64,000 nt of DNA, taken from NCBI GenBank assembly GCA_963580285.1, contig OY757013.1, positions 153,005,900 to 153,069,899 on the forward strand, written 5' to 3'. Source of the DNA: Lucinisca nassula (Eukaryota; Mollusca; Bivalvia; Lucinida; Lucinidae). This document shows, piece by piece, positions 45,172-57,667 of this stretch (positions are counted from its first letter, which is position 1; each line of letters begins with the position of its first letter). Position numbers and translations under genes: made by a program. The notes below the pieces were generated by a model, which was not told the origin of the DNA, did not search any database, and saw only the letters and a list, made by a program, of their open reading frames with translations.

Positions 45172-45541
45172 ATAGAGGATCTTACATGAGTGCTCATGTA
45201 TTATTGAATTTATTAAACGAGTTGAGGAAAGGGGATAAAATGCGAAACTTTGCCGAGTATTTTATGCCTTTTCCTCAACGAGTTTAATAAATTAAATAAT
45301 ACAGGAGCACGGATGCAAGATTCTATTTATCATATGACATTTAAAACGAATTTTATTCACGATTGTTTTCCAAAAATGTCATTATTCCGCCATTAGTAAA
45401 CGTGACGTCGTTAAGGACGTCGCACATGTAACGTTACGGGGCGTACCTAAGTAATTTGCATATTTAATACACTAGTGGATTATGATTATCAAATTTATAA
45501 CATGGCGTTATTGCACTCTCAGACGCGATGCCATATGATAA
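45172..45541 (-). mobile_element. Rep4 MITE, copy 2
   Basis: Inverted: ATAGAGGATCTTACATGAG at the left, hairpin loop GCGAAACTTTGCCGAG, then GACGTCGTTAAGGACGTCGC and GCCATATGATAA at the right. Confidence 0.88.
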
Positions 45542-46137
45542 AACTAAGTACAGGAAATTACAGCACCCCGTGAATAACATTTTAATTAGGGGCCACACAA
45601 GAAAAAAAAACGTAACCGCCAAAGAGATGGTACATGTTAAAGGTTTAACTCACAACTAACAAAACAGTTCCAAACAAAATGGGCATTACGATGTCATTCA
45701 TACCGATTTATAAATCAGTTTTCGAAAAAAGGTGTTTTAACGTTAACCTCACATAGTGGCGAATTCTATGTCCATGGAATGTATACCTCCCGGGCAAGGG
45801 TAGAACAGAGACAAAATATTCACTTTCATGTTTATCCCATTGATAAATTTGAAAAACAATAGTACATGTACAACAAATCAGTGTAAAGTAGTGCAGGCTT
45901 TCATCCCCACAACGATGTTAGGGTTGTTATTAAAGTACACCTCTAGCAGAAGGCCATACAATGAGCGATCTTTATTGTACAGGTTCCATCTTGCTGCATT
46001 TGCAGAAGTGCATAGATGACCGCTACATCTGAAACGATAAATATCAAGTTGATCAATACAGACAAAAATCTTGACTGCTCAATTAATCCACTTTCAAAAT
46101 GTTGACGGAAGAGCGTATGCTCCTGAACGCTTGCTTT

Positions 46138-46240
46138 TCTTCTTGTTGTTCTTCTTGTTGTTCTTCTTCTTTTTCTTCTTCTTCTTCTTCTTCTTCTTCT
46201 TCTTCTTCTTCTTCTTCTTCTTCTTCTTCTTCTTCTTCTA
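46138..46240 (+). repeat. (CTT)n microsatellite
   Basis: Some thirty CTT triplets with a few GTT interruptions at the left. Poly-Ser and poly-Glu frames across it are artefacts. 45542-46137 contains no recognised feature. Confidence 0.95.
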
Positions 46241-46471
46241 TTACTGCTACACGTTCACATCTGAGCATTACGAGCAGGATTTCCTGGGTAGTAACCAGTA
46301 CTTTTTTTAAAGCAATTTGGATATTTGAACTGTATTTGTCGACACTCATATTGATTCCGTCATTTTTGGAATAAAACATAGGAACTTTATTTTATTATGT
46401 TATCAGCACAAAAATCATTCAACTTCTGTTTACTATTGGTGCATATAATCATATCATTTCTGCTGACCATT

Positions 46472-46640
46472 ATTTTGACAAGTCCGTGTAAAGACCACGC
46501 CTCTAAACCCCATTTTATATAGAAAAATACAGGAGTTTACAGGTGTTACATTATTCTTATTTCTGCCCCAATGAGGCGGTTCTAACAAGCCCTAACAACC
46601 CATCTCTGGAATATAAATATGAAAAAAATATCACGAATCC
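46472..46640 (-). mobile_element. Type B MITE fragment, copy B5
   Basis: ACAAGTCCGTGTAAAGACC, CCATTTTATATAGAAAAATAC and a half core (GAGGCGGTTCTAACAAGC). One arm of the palindrome is missing. Confidence 0.65.
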
Positions 46641-46663
46641 GTTTGAAGATAAGAAAGAAGGCA

Positions 46664-46928
46664 CATCACGAAAACACGCCTATATAATTTTTACCCCCTC
46701 GAACTCCACTGGGGTTTGCAGGGGGGAACCTTATTTTTCTTATTTCTGCTCTAAAATATAGATTGTGGGTACTCGTTAGAACCGCCTCATCGAGGCGGTT
46801 CTAACGAGTACCCACAAGCTATATTTTAGAGCAGAAATAAGAAAAATATCACAATTTTTCATCTTAAATTATTCATTTTTTCGGAGATAGAGGTTGCAAT
46901 GTATTTGTATAGGCGTGTTTTCGTAATG
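46664..46928 (-). mobile_element. Palindromic MITE type A, copy A6
   Basis: Starts CATCACGAAAACACGCC and ends GGCGTGTTTTCGTAATG, 265 bp, with core TAGAACCGCCTCATCGAGG. The flank 46929-47217 shows nothing recognised. Confidence 0.9.
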
Positions 46929-47217
46929 TTAAGTCAAATGGATTTGCTATCGTAATGATTCACACAAAAGTTTCTATGCATTCAAGATGTCGATGCTTCA
47001 GCCATTTATTTCACAGTTTTTTTCCCAGTGAATAAGAAAATAATGTGAAATTATATTTCCTTGCATCTTTTCGCCGACGTACCATATAATGTACAGTCCG
47101 CCATCGTACCATATGAAGTGCAGTTAACATAATATCATCACGTTGAGTGTTTGGATTCTCTCTTCACATACATGTAGGAGAAAAAAGGCTACTCTCCGCC
47201 CCTCCCCCCCCCCCCCA

Positions 47218-47380
47218 TAAAAAAGATCCGTTATATTTTTTCTTATTTATACTACAAACAGATTGTGTGCGGTTCTAAAGATTACCCACAACCTATGGCT
47301 ATAAAACCCTCAAAACCCAAGATTTCTCTATATGATGTAGGGTTTAGGGGATGTCCATTTCACAGTCTTGTTCACGTGAA
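47218..47380 (+). mobile_element. Type B MITE fragment, copy B6
   Basis: ATACTACAAACAGATTGTG, a damaged core (GCGGTTCTAAAGATTACCC), CACAACCTATGGC and the end CAGTCTTGTTCACGTGAAG. 47381-47982 holds no gene or recognised repeat. Confidence 0.6.
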
Positions 47381-48041
47381 GACCGGAAGAAGAGATCTAC
47401 AAGCATCAACGTTGCGTTTCTGTCGGCGAGAGTGTTGGTGACATGAAACGCCACATACATGTAAACACACAAAATAAGAAGTGGACAAAACACAACAACA
47501 ATGGCAATGTATATATGAGAATCTGCAACTGGAACGAGCTGCTTGCGACGGTGAGGAGAAAACCTACTGGGAAGGGGGATTTCATCATAGTGTAATATTT
47601 TCTAGCTCTTTGGAATCATTGGTTCCATTGTGGAAGTCTAAATAAAAAAAAAAAACATTGCCTATCACTGATGAGGCTTATTGACCGATACTAGCTAATC
47701 TACACAAGAAAAACATGTACGCATTTTCAGTTTGTTTTGTATTTCCATTCTTCTAAGGGACGGCCTTTTTAGAACATTTCAACTCCGCTAACCTTGTCGT
47801 CAATTCCAATGAAGGTTGGTACCTAAATACATTACAGGTTACACCGCATGGCATGGTACAATTTATGAATCAGGGTTGAGGACTCAACTAAAATATGGCG
47901 GCAGAGAACATCAGGATGAGGGCAATGAACATTTAATGTTTGTGCATGAATAAATTTACTTGGACTTGACTTGACTTGTTAAAAAGTCCGTGTAATAAAT
48001 ACCCCTGTAAACCCCATTTTATATGAATAAAACTGGAGTTT

Positions 48042-48318
48042 CCTTACGACAACATGCATATACAAATACATCGTAAATTTTACGGCCGAAAAAAATTAAA
48101 TCTTGAGATGAAAAATTGTGAAATTTTTCTTGTTTATGCTCAAAATATAAATTGTGGGTACTCGTTAGAACCGCCTCGATGTGGCGGTTCTAAGGAATAC
48201 CCACAATCTATATTTAGAGCAGAAATAAGGAAATAAGGTATACCCCTGTAAACCCAAGTTTAAGTATATAAAAGTGGCGTTAAAGGCGGTCAGAATTATA
48301 AAGGCGTGTTTTCTGATG
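48042..48318 (+). mobile_element. Palindromic MITE type A, copy A7
   Basis: Starts CCTTACGACAACATGC and ends GGCGTGTTTTCTGATG, with core GAACCGCCTCGATGTGGC. A type B-like fragment (AAAAGTCCGTGTAATAAATA) directly precedes it at 47983-48041. Confidence 0.8.
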
Positions 48319-48347
48319 TACAGGGGTATATATTATTAGTTGCATCA

Positions 48348-48350
<3 letters not shown>

Positions 48351-48402
<52 letters not shown>
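48351..48402 (+). repeat. (TG)n microsatellite
   Basis: 26 uninterrupted TG dinucleotides. Confidence 0.97.
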
Positions 48403-48405
<3 letters not shown>

Positions 48406-48640
48406 TCGGGTTTAACGTCGCTTTCAACAATTTTTCAGTCATATCACGACGGTGTCTGGTTGCGACAGGGAGCTCAGTGCTCACTTTTATAGTGCTGCCT
48501 CACTGAAGTATCATGTCCCAGACACATTACATGATACCACACCCAGTCACATTATCCTGACACTGGGTCGACCAGTCCAAGCTCTACCCCGTAAATCTGA
48601 GTGCCAAACGAGGAGCAGCTAGTACCATTTTAACGACTTT
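48403..48640 (+). repeat. Possible dispersed repeat of SINE type
   Basis: Contains GGGTTTAACGTCGCTTTCAA and CCTCACTGAAGTATCATGTC. This wording is familiar from molluscan repeats but does not recur in this window. The microsatellite lies at its head. Confidence 0.35.
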
Positions 48641-48643
48641 GGT

Positions 48644-49361
48644 ATGTTTTTTTTATTTTTTTTTTTATTTTTATTTATACAATATTTTAAGAGGGATGCG
48701 CACTTAGCTACAGTAGCTAGTCTACCTTGCGGCCCTCTGTTAACATATATACATATGTACAACATATAAAGTTTGCAACAAATACAGTGGTCTTTGCATA
48801 CTAGGTATCATATGACTAAAATGGAATCTTCTTCCTATATAAATCTAAAAACCCAATCTGCTTAGCAGTAAAAAAGAATCATTAATAAATCTATGAGCGC
48901 ATAAAATCTTGTCGTCAATAAAATATTTGTAAAAACGGTTTAAAAACAATGCAATAAGACTAAGTGTTTGACGGCCCTTTTGTTGTTTGAAATAAGACTT
49001 GTAAATAGTGGTTATAAAAGAGTACACTGTTGTAAATATCTATGACCATAAAATATACAACAAATGACGCGTCTAGGACGGTGTAAATTAATGACTTGGA
49101 CTTGGAAGATTATAATAATTAGCATGTTATAATACCTATATTTTCCATCACATGGCCGACAAAAGGCCTCGGAGTATAAAGCATTGCCTCACCACCTGTC
49201 TTCTTCAACTCGTCAAGAGCAAAATTATGCCCCGGGCAGCTGGGGAACTGCGAAATGCGAGATTGTAGGGTCAAGCTTTTCAACGGGAGTCCCAGTAATT
49301 TTCAGTAACAGCGTCTCTGAGGCGTACATTTATGCTTTTTGTAAAATTACTTATACTATTA
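48644..49361 (-). other. 3' untranslated region of LINE E
   Basis: Begins with a T-rich run (48648-48680, an A-rich tail on the reverse strand) and leads without a break into the LINE E C-terminal frame. It contains CTACCTTGCGGCCCTCTGTT. Confidence 0.5.
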
Positions 49362-52020
49362 TTATAGGAAATGACCTTTTACCGACCGTTTGAAGCTGCC
49401 AAATGATGAAGATGTTCTTAAGTCTTTGGGAAGTGAGTTCCATAATTTAGGCGCAGAGCTTGAAATGGATCGATCAAAAAGAGATATGCGAGATCTTGGA
49501 ACTGACAGGGAGCCATCTGTTGCCGATCGTAAATTTCGATTATGTGTTTCAAACACTGGTTTTAGTAAATCAGAGATATATTCCGGTGCAAGACCGTTTA
49601 AACCTTTGCATGTGAGCACTGCCTTATTATAGCTGTGGCGGTTTGGAATAGATGACCAGCCCAACTCTTTGAACATCTCTAAAGATGGTGTATTGTAATC
49701 CGCGTTTAGGATGATGCGTGCAGCACGTTTTTGTAGTTTAGTAAGACGTTCAATATTTTGTTTTGAAGTTGTTCCCCATGTGTTTGAGCCATAATCAATC
49801 AAGGGAAGAATGTAGCCTTGATAAAAAAAGTTTTTGGATTTCTATAGGAACGTGGGTAGACAACTGCCTTAGCAAAGAGACTTTTGTAGAGATAGTTGCA
49901 CAGAGATAATCAATATGTGCCGTCCACAGTAGATTTTCATCAGTGAAGACACCCAAAAGTTTTTGCTTATCAACTTGCTTTATTTTATTATCATCAATAT
50001 AAATTGTTAATTCAGATGCTTCGTTCGTTTTATGTCTTGTCCTACAGCCATACAAGAAGTTTCATCGCAATGAATTTTCATCTTATGTCGTATTGCCCAT
50101 GTTTTAGAATGTTCACCATCATGCTGCAATTTGGGTTCGATTTCTCGTTTCGTAGGTCCATTGATATGAAAGGTAGTATCATCAGCGAATATGTCGGTAA
50201 AGCAAAAGTCCATATGTAGCGGTAGATCATTGATGAATATCAAGAAGAGGCTCGGTCCTAAAATTGAGCCTTGAGGCACACCTGATTTAATTATTGCAGG
50301 TTTTGAATGTCCTAGGCCACTGTCCACAACTTGCTGACGGCAATGTAGGTATGACGACATTAATTTAAGAGATGTTTTGTTGAATTTGTATATAGCTAGT
50401 TTATCAATTAGAATTGAATTGTCGACTAAGTCAAAAGCTTTTTTAAAATCGAGGAACACTGTACCCACCAAATCTCCTTTATCTATGCACGCCATCAACT
50501 GGTCTATTAATTTTACAAGGGCAGTTTGGCAGCTATGTTTTTGTCGAAATCCGGACTGATTCATGTGTATGAGTTTGTACTTATTCAAATAGGCCATTAA
50601 ATGTTTATTTTTGTGTTTTTTTTCAAATATTTTAGAGATTGTTGGGAGGATTTAAATTGGCCTGTAATTAGCTGGATCTGATTTAGGCCCACCTTTGTGA
50701 ATTGGATAAATCTTAGCCATCTTAAACTGGTCAGGAAAAATTCCGTTCTTCATGCTTTTATTGATTATGGCAGTTATTGAAGGTGCTAAGATAGAATTCG
50801 CTAGTTTTAATATTTTTGGCCCGATGCCATCCAAACCAGTAGCCTTTGCAGAATTTAGTGCTTTTATAGACTCAGACACACTATCAGCAGTTATGTAAGG
50901 GATATTGAAGAATATATTATTTGGAATTCTGGAACTGATAAACGTGTTTAATTTAGTAAGATCGAGTGGGAGTGAAGGTACATCTTTATCAATTATCAAT
51001 TCGCTAATTGATGCAAAATAATTATTGAGCTTAAGAGCGATGTCCTGAGAATTAATATATAGTTGCCCATCAACTATGAGCTCGTCCGGTAAGTTTTTTT
51101 TGTGACGAACACGATTGAGTGGTTACATTTCTTAGTTGCTTCCATACAGTTCTCGTGTCTTTTAAGTCCGAAACTGATCTCGAGAAATATTGCTTTTTGG
51201 CACGACGTATAAGGTCCTTAGTTTTTTTTCGATATTTTTTATAAATAGACCAATTTTTAAGCCGCTTATTCATGTCCCTTAATTTTCGGGCTTCAATTAT
51301 ATCATCACTAAACCATTCAGGGAGGCGAATTGATTTGATTCGTCGTTTTTGTACCGGTGCATGACGATCTAATTGATATTGTATAGCTGAGATCCAACCG
51401 GCACAGTCTTCGTTTATATCAGAGTCAGTCGGCAAATTACAGAATGGGTCCAAATCAGCAGCAAGATCTCGCAAAAACTGATGTTCGTTAAAAGTTTAAA
51501 ATGACCTATAGGTTTTTGTTATGTGTTCATTTTTTTGGTATTTTACAGTTAATTTTTCTCGAGAAACAGATTGGAAAATGATCACTTATCGAATATGCTG
51601 GAACAAAACATTTTACAACATTGTCAGGATTAGTAGTATATAAGTGATCGATAAGAGTTGATGAAGTCTGAGTTATTCTTGTCGGTTCGGTTATCAGCTG
51701 AGTGAGATCGAACAGCTGCACTAGATTTAGCCACTTGTTATTAGAACAAGATTGGTAGTCTATATTTATATCTCCCATTATTATAATCTCAGTACATGCT
51801 GACTGAGCTACTGACAATTCGTCCTCGAATATATCAATCCATTCAGATGTAGCACTTGGGGGACGATACGCCGTGCATATTAGAAACGGTTTAGAGTTAG
51901 GTAATGTGACTTCCGACCAAATTGATTCAATGTTGGAAATTTCAATTTCAGATCGACGTCTACAATTTAAGGTTTTTCGATAATAAAGCATAATTCCACC
52001 ACCAGATTTGTGCTGTGTCT
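49362..52020 (-). pseudogene. LINE E: endonuclease plus reverse transcriptase, multiply frameshifted
   Basis: Reverse-strand pieces in order. The endonuclease C-terminal half is at 51527-52020 (GGGIMLYYRKTLNC, FLICTAYRPPSA, IIIMGDINIDYQSC, SSTLIDHLYTT, SISDHFPICFS). The linker is at 51070-51474 (LPEWFSDDIIEARKLRD). The RT start is at 50652-50999 (AKATGLDGIGPKILKLA, DPANYRPI). The palm is at 50007-50597 (GFRQKHSCQTALVKL, motif A FLDFKKAFDLVD, motif B SGVPQGSILGPSLFLIFIND, catalytic DIFADDTTFH). The thumb and C-terminus are at 49795-50055 and 49362-49802 (LQKRAARIILNADY, SSAPKLWNSLPKDLR). There is no RNase H. Four or more frame breaks make it inactive. It reads as CR1-like and is distinct from LINEs B, C and D. 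Confidence 0.9.
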
Positions 52021-52028
52021 CGCATCTG

Positions 52029-52101
52029 TCGCGGCCCGGGATCGAACCCGTGACCTCCCGTTCCCCGGAGCGGACACTCTACCAACTGAGCTATCGGGGC
52101 C
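52029..52101 (-). other. tRNA-like sequence (SINE head or pseudo-tRNA)
   Basis: The reverse strand has a perfect A box (TAGCTCAGTTGG) and B box (GGTTCGATCCC). The 3' end does not pair with GGCCCCG, and the anticodon and T stems each hold two mismatches. It abuts the endonuclease end of LINE E. No Pol III terminator is seen within 15 nt. Confidence 0.5.
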
Positions 52102-52795
52102 GGTAAGTATCACCGTGTAGGACATACATGTAGCTTGTGGGTACTCGTTTCGAATCGTTTCAGCATTGGCACCCTCAATCTGTTTGAAGTATGAACCGTT
52201 GAAGAAAAAAAATCACAGATGTTTATCTGAAAAATAATCGTTCTGGCAGTATGGTCTCACGGATGTTTTATCGTCTGAGTTACACCTGTGGACACAAAAC
52301 CGTTCAATCTTCTATGAAGTACCTCTGAATGAGTCTCTTTGTATCAAGTCAGTTTGACAAGCTAATGTCATTCATCAAAGTAGTCTAAAACTGGATCAAG
52401 AAATATGCATTGATTGGTCTCATTTTGTCAGGCACTTTTTCCTTTTTTAGGTCTGATTGACATTTGAGATGTATTCTGATTGGGCAGTGCAGGAGTCTAC
52501 TACGAAAGGTACAACACTTTGTGTTTTAAATGTATTCCTAGCTTGCAATTGACTGACAGGATGTAAAGAAATATTGAATGAAACATCAAATCAAAATGAA
52601 ACGATGCCCATCAAAGGTTGAACGGATTTGTGTCCACAGGTGTAGATCACGCAGAACTGAATTAAGCAAATCAAGCATGGGACTCTATCCCTTCAATCCG
52701 ACTCGCCGCCAACAAACGAGAGAAGCAAAGTTGTCCGCTGTAAAATGGACGACATGGAGGTAATTACCCGGGCCAAAAATATACTTTTTTTCTGG

Positions 52796-52925
52796 CTTTA
52801 CGACCATTTCAAGATTATTTCACTTATTTCGGGTCGATCGTTAATCGGAGGTGGGTGAAAACCGGAATATCCGGAAAACACATGACCATCCGTTTCAGTA
52901 CTTGACGTCCAACATGTGCCCCGAG
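52796..52925 (+). repeat. Stand-alone diverged copy of the foldback unit block
   Basis: TTTACGACCATTTCAAGATT, TCGGGTCGATCGTTAATCGG, GGTGGGTGAAAACCGGAATA and CCGGAAAACACATG parallel, with substitutions, the conserved block of about 150 bp in the foldback units at 29.5-33.4 kb. No G-run, TG-repeat or ACTTCTA array accompanies it. 52102-52795 holds no gene. Confidence 0.6.
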
Positions 52926-52979
52926 CAAAGCTCGAACCACAGCTGTTTGTTTGAATATTAGACTTAAATACCCACGTGG

Positions 52980-53363
52980 TTTAACCTGTGAAAATGGCAT
53001 TTTCTCATAAATATTGTGATATGTATTCTTTATTTAACTTCAAACAACATTGTGGGTGCCTTATCCAGGCGGTTCTAACGAGCACATGATGTACCCACGT
53101 GGTTCTAACGTGTACAGGATGTACCCACAGTCTATGATTTTGAGCAACATTAATTTAACACACCCGTGTGATATAGTGCATTTTTCAAACCTCAGAAAAG
53201 TTTTTTTTTCTTATGAAAATTTGTATTTTTTTTATTTATACACCAAACATGGGTTTTGGGTACTCGTTAGAACCGCCTCATTGAGGCGGTTCTAACGTGT
53301 ATCCACAACGTTCTAACGAGTACTCACAACCTATGTCTTGGAGCAGAAATAAGGAAAAATGAC
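52980..53363 (+). mobile_element. Type B MITE with internal duplications, copy B7
   Basis: ACACACCCGTGTGATATAGT, core TAGAACCGCCTCATTGAGG, then a repeated CACAACGTTCTAACGAGTAC and CAACCTATGTCTTGGAGC. A damaged earlier piece with GTTCTAACGAGCAC and GTTCTAACGTGTAC precedes it, so parts were duplicated locally. Confidence 0.65.
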
Positions 53364-53500
53364 GGTCCGATTCGCATCATGCCTTGGCAGGCTTAGACCT
53401 TCATGGCGGTTTACCAGTACTCATGTGCGGTCGGTTTCAGCTCTGCGTGGAAGCACCATCCAGCCAAATCTATTTCTCCTGGTTTCTAATGGCGAGGGCC
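53364..53500 (+). repeat. Rep1, partial copy
   Basis: Starts directly after the MITE with GACGGTCCGATTCGCATC and includes CAGCTCTGCGTGGAAGC. The first half is missing. Confidence 0.7.
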
Positions 53501-53689
53501 TAGTTGTCGACTGTTAAAGGATCGACAAACGAGAACTGTGTCTGTCCAATGATATCTAAGCTACGAGCGTATATGCAATAATGACGTACATGTCAATAAT
53601 TTCCCTTACTGCAGTCTTAACCACCGTCAAAAGCGTTTCTGAGTCGTTATCATCGGATGTGTGTGCAGTTGAGAGATCATACTGGGTGT

Positions 53690-54125
53690 ACATTTAATTT
53701 ACAATATTTACATTTCCAGTGTTAAGTCTAATGTAAACCTATAGAAAACAATTGCGTTTATACTTCCATGAACGCATCGAATCACATGGTTTTCAGTGAC
53801 GTTAAGTGACGTCATTCTAAACCATTGTTCTCTACGGGCGTTGATGACGTCAACGCTGATCCGCTGTTTGTAGAAAAACAGCGTGTAAATGTTTTTCAGC
53901 TTTAAAAGTTTGCCCTACAAGCATTTTTTTCGCCCAGTGATGCGGGGCAAATAATGTAAATTTAAAAAAATAAAATTAATTTTTCTGCTTTTCATGAAAG
54001 TACGAACAACAGTGGGTCGCTAGCAAAGATTACATGAACCCCATCGGGGTTCATTTACTTTGCATGCGACCCACTGCGTTCATACTTCCATGAACTGCAG
54101 AAAATAAATTTCATTTCTTAATTGT
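53690..54125 (+). mobile_element. Rep5 hairpin MITE, copy 3
   Basis: Most complete copy: AACCTATAGAAAACAATTGC, TTTTCAGCTTTAAAAGTTT, then a hairpin GGGTCGCTAGCAAA to TTTGCATGCGACCC around GAACCCCATCGGGGTTC. Confidence 0.85.
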
Positions 54126-54233
54126 ACCAATGGAATTTGAAATAACAACAATAACCACTATATATTAAACACTGAAAAAACATTTTTTCTCGCATATAAT
54201 TTATGCGTAATAGGCAAGTGGGGTTAATTTGTT

Positions 54234-54600
54234 TTATCATATGACGTCGCGTCTGATAGTGTAATAACGCCATGTAATAAATTCCGTAATCCACTAGTGG
54301 TTTAAATATCCAAATTAGTTAGGTACGTCCCGAAACGTAGCACGTACGACGTCTTCAACGACGTCGCATTTACTTATGGCGGAATATTGACATGTTTGTA
54401 AAACAATCACGAATAAAATGCGTTTTAAATGTCATATGATAAATAGAATCTGGCATTCGTACTCATGTATTATTGAATTTAATAAACTCGTTGAGGAAAA
54501 GGGATAAAATGCTCGGCAAAGCCTCGCATTTTATCCCTTTCCCTCAACTCGTTTAATAAATTCAATAATACATGAACTCTCATGTAAGATCCTCTATATA
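54234..54600 (+). mobile_element. Rep4 MITE, copy 3
   Basis: TTATCATATGACGTCGCGTC to CATGTAAGATCCTCTATA with the hairpin loop GCTCGGCAAAGCCTCGC. Unlike copy 1 it has no long flanking duplication. Confidence 0.88.
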
Positions 54601-54752
54601 AAGAGCTATACTCACCATGATAACAAGTCCGTGAAACGAAGACCACCTTAACCCCACTTTATATACAGACAACAGGGGTTTACAGAGGTATACATTATTT
54701 TTCTTAATTCTGCTCCAACACATAGGTTGTGGGTACACGTTAGAACCGCCTT

Positions 54753-57300
54753 AGCGACCATCGTGGCACTTTCGCATATTTGTTGTTTGACAATATTAAT
54801 TCCCCTGTTTTCAAACGTAAAGTATGGCTATACAACAAAGCAGATTTTAATCAACTTAGTGAACTTATTCACGAAACGGATTGGTCTTTCATTGGGTCGA
54901 ACACTATGAACGACGCCTGTAGACTTTTTACTGAGAAATTACTAGATTTTATTCACCAATCAATTCCTCATAAACTGGTCACCATACGACCAAATGACAA
55001 GCCTTGGTATGACTCGAAAATTAGAAATACTTCTAGAAAAAGGGATCGACAACATAAAAAAGCTTTAAAAACAGGAAAACTGGAGGACTGGAACAAATAC
55101 AAGTCGCTGAGAAATAAGGTAAATAACCAAAAGAAACACGCAAAAGAGCAATTTTATGACAACATGGAGCAAATTATTGTAGATTCAAGTACGAACAATC
55201 CGAAATTATATTGGAAATTACTAAGACAATTTATAAAAGCAAATAAAAATGCAAAAAATATTCCGCCATTAAAATCAACGAGTAATGGCTCAGATCAATA
55301 CATGTTCACTGAAACAGAAAAAGCAAATTGTTTAAATGATTTTTTCGTATCAATATCCACAGTAGATGATTCTAATACTTCTTTACCAAATTTTGTTCCA
55401 AAAACTAATAATTCAATATCGAATGTACAAATTACGGAATCTGAAATTATAGATATGATTGGAACACTCAACCCGAATAAAGCAGTAGGTGAAGATTTAA
55501 TTAGTCACAAAGTTTTGCAAGCAGTTAAACATTCAATAGCTAAACCATTGGGTATCTTATTTAATAAATCATTAGAGGAATGTGCTTTTCCAGAACCATG
55601 GAAATCATCCATTATAATGCCTCTTTTCAAAAAAGGCGAGGCAAGTTCGCCTTCTAACTATAGACCTATAGCTCTGTTTAGTTGCCTCGGTAAATTAATG
55701 GAGAGAACAGTTTATAAACATATTTACAATTTTCTCTTAGAAAATAATTTAATTTATCCTAAAAAGTCAGGTTTTCTCGCAGGACACTCCACTGTTTACC
55801 AACTAATTGATATGTATCATCAAATATGTCAAAGTATCGATTCTAAGCACTATACCTGTATGGTTTTTTGCGACATCTCCAAGGCATTTGACCGTGTTTG
55901 GCACAAAGGGCTATTATTTAAACTACGACAATATGGAATTTCCGGCGATCTACTAACCTGGATCAGTGATTATTTATCTCATAGAAAACAAAAAGTTTTC
56001 GTAGGTTCTTCCTTCTCAGATTGTAAAGAAACTGCAGCTGGTGTACCACAAGGATTGGTCCTTGGCCCACTGTTTTTTCTGATCTTCGTAAATAATATTG
56101 TTGACAATCTTCTGAGTGTCGTTCGGCTATTTGCTGATGACACGTCTTTGGCGTTCACGGCACGAAATTTAAACGATATAGAAGGTATATTGAACCACGA
56201 CTTAAAAGTAGTATCCCTTTGGGCCAAACAATGGTTAGTTAGTTTTAACCCGAGCAAAACAGAAGCTATGTTGTTTACCCTGGAAACAGGTATAGAGGTC
56301 CCAAATTTAAGTTTTGATAATGTCCCAGTTCAATTTGTGACTCACCACAGACATCTTGGTATAACCTTGTCAAGTAATGCTAAATGGCACCAACACATAG
56401 ATACTATTAGTTCTTCAGCTTCTAAAATATTAGGTGTTATGAGACGATTGAAATATACGCTTAGCAGAAAAGCTTTAAATCAAGTATATATATATCATTT
56501 TTAAGGCCAGTTCTTGAATATGCGTCTGTTGTATGGGATAGCTGTACCGGATATGAAAAAGACTTATTAGAAAAAATTCAACACGAAGCTGCTCGAATTG
56601 TAACTGGCTTAACTCGTTCAGTCTCAATTCACAACTTATATAAAGAAATAGGTTGGTTATCTTTAAATGACCGTCGCACCTACCAGAAATATATATTAAT
56701 ATTTAAAGTAAAAAATGGAATATCTCCAGATTACTTCCTAAACTTGTTCCCTCCGATAGTTGGAACGCAAACAACAAATGCTCTAAGAAATGCTCAGGAT
56801 TTTCAAATTTTACGCCAAAGGACTGCAACTTTTTCTAACTCATTTGTACCATCAGCTATTTCTCTTTGGAATGCACTACCTGATAACTTTCGTAATTGTA
56901 CATCTGTTTCGTCTTTTAAAAAACTAATCTTATCCAATTTATTTGTAGTTAATACAGTTCCAAACCACTATATACATGGTAACAGAAGACTCTCAATAAT
57001 ACATGCCAGAATTAGAAACAGATGCAGTAATTTAAACTCCGATCTCTTCGCTAACCATCTCATTGAAAACGCCGCATGTATTTGTGGCTATGCGCGAGAG
57101 GACGCAGATCATTTTTTCTTTCAGTGTCCCAATTTTTCAAATGAACGTCGGACTCTTTTTGAGGCAACACGTGCATTTCATCCTCTCAGCTGCAATACTT
57201 TATTGTTTGGTAAAGATGAATTGTCTTGCGAAGAAAACCAACATTTATTTAATTTAGTACATCTGTATATAAAGAATACACGTCGGTTTGATTGAAGTTG
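54753..57300 (+). pseudogene. LINE D: reverse transcriptase ORF, 5'-truncated, one frameshift
   Basis: The frame is open from the insertion point. The region ahead of the RT carries HKLVTIRPNDKPWYDSKIRN and KLYWKLLRQF. The RT follows with NPNKAVGEDLISHKVL, NYRPIALFSCLGKLMER, motif A FCDISKAFDRVWH, motif B AGVPQGLVLGPLFFLIFVNN and catalytic RLFADDTSLAF. The main frame stops at 56502 after QVYIYHF. The continuation in another frame runs to 57295 (EYASVVWDSCTGYEKD, SAISLWNALPDNFRN, knuckle CICGYAREDADHFFFQC). One frameshift in a short TATA run is the only coding lesion seen besides the lost 5' end. Same lineage as LINE C and LINE F. Confidence 0.92.
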
Positions 57301-57390
57301 ATGTAGTCCCTACACATGTAACATGGTTTTGTGTTGTATTATGTCATTGTAAAATTGCAAATTGTTTGACAATTGATGAATGTGCTCGAT

Positions 57391-57460
<70 letters not shown>

Positions 57461-57667
57461 GCAATTTTATATCACTCTTCTGCTACCATAATTAATACTC
57501 TTGTTGTTTATTTGTTTTGAAGCATTGTGTCATAGCCATCATCAAAATTTGTAAATGAATTGTGTATACGGGGAGGGCCGTAATTAATGTTGCTAGAACT
57601 TGTGGCCCAACCCACTTGCTTGTTTCATTGTAAATGAAAAGCAATAAAATATGTTTAAACTAAACTA
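57301..57667 (+). other. 3' untranslated region of LINE D with (CT)n
   Basis: Holds a pure CT-repeat at 57394-57456. It also has GGGAGGGCCGTAATTAATGT then CTTGTGGCCCAACCC, which matches the complement at 61980-62040 in LINE F, and an AATAAA near 57644. Confidence 0.8.

Noticed and set aside
46083..46379. Poly-Glu / poly-Ser frames
   Set aside because: Direct translation of a CTT microsatellite.
52029..52101. Functional tRNA gene
   Set aside because: Good A and B boxes, but the acceptor stem does not pair and two other stems have mismatches, with no terminator.
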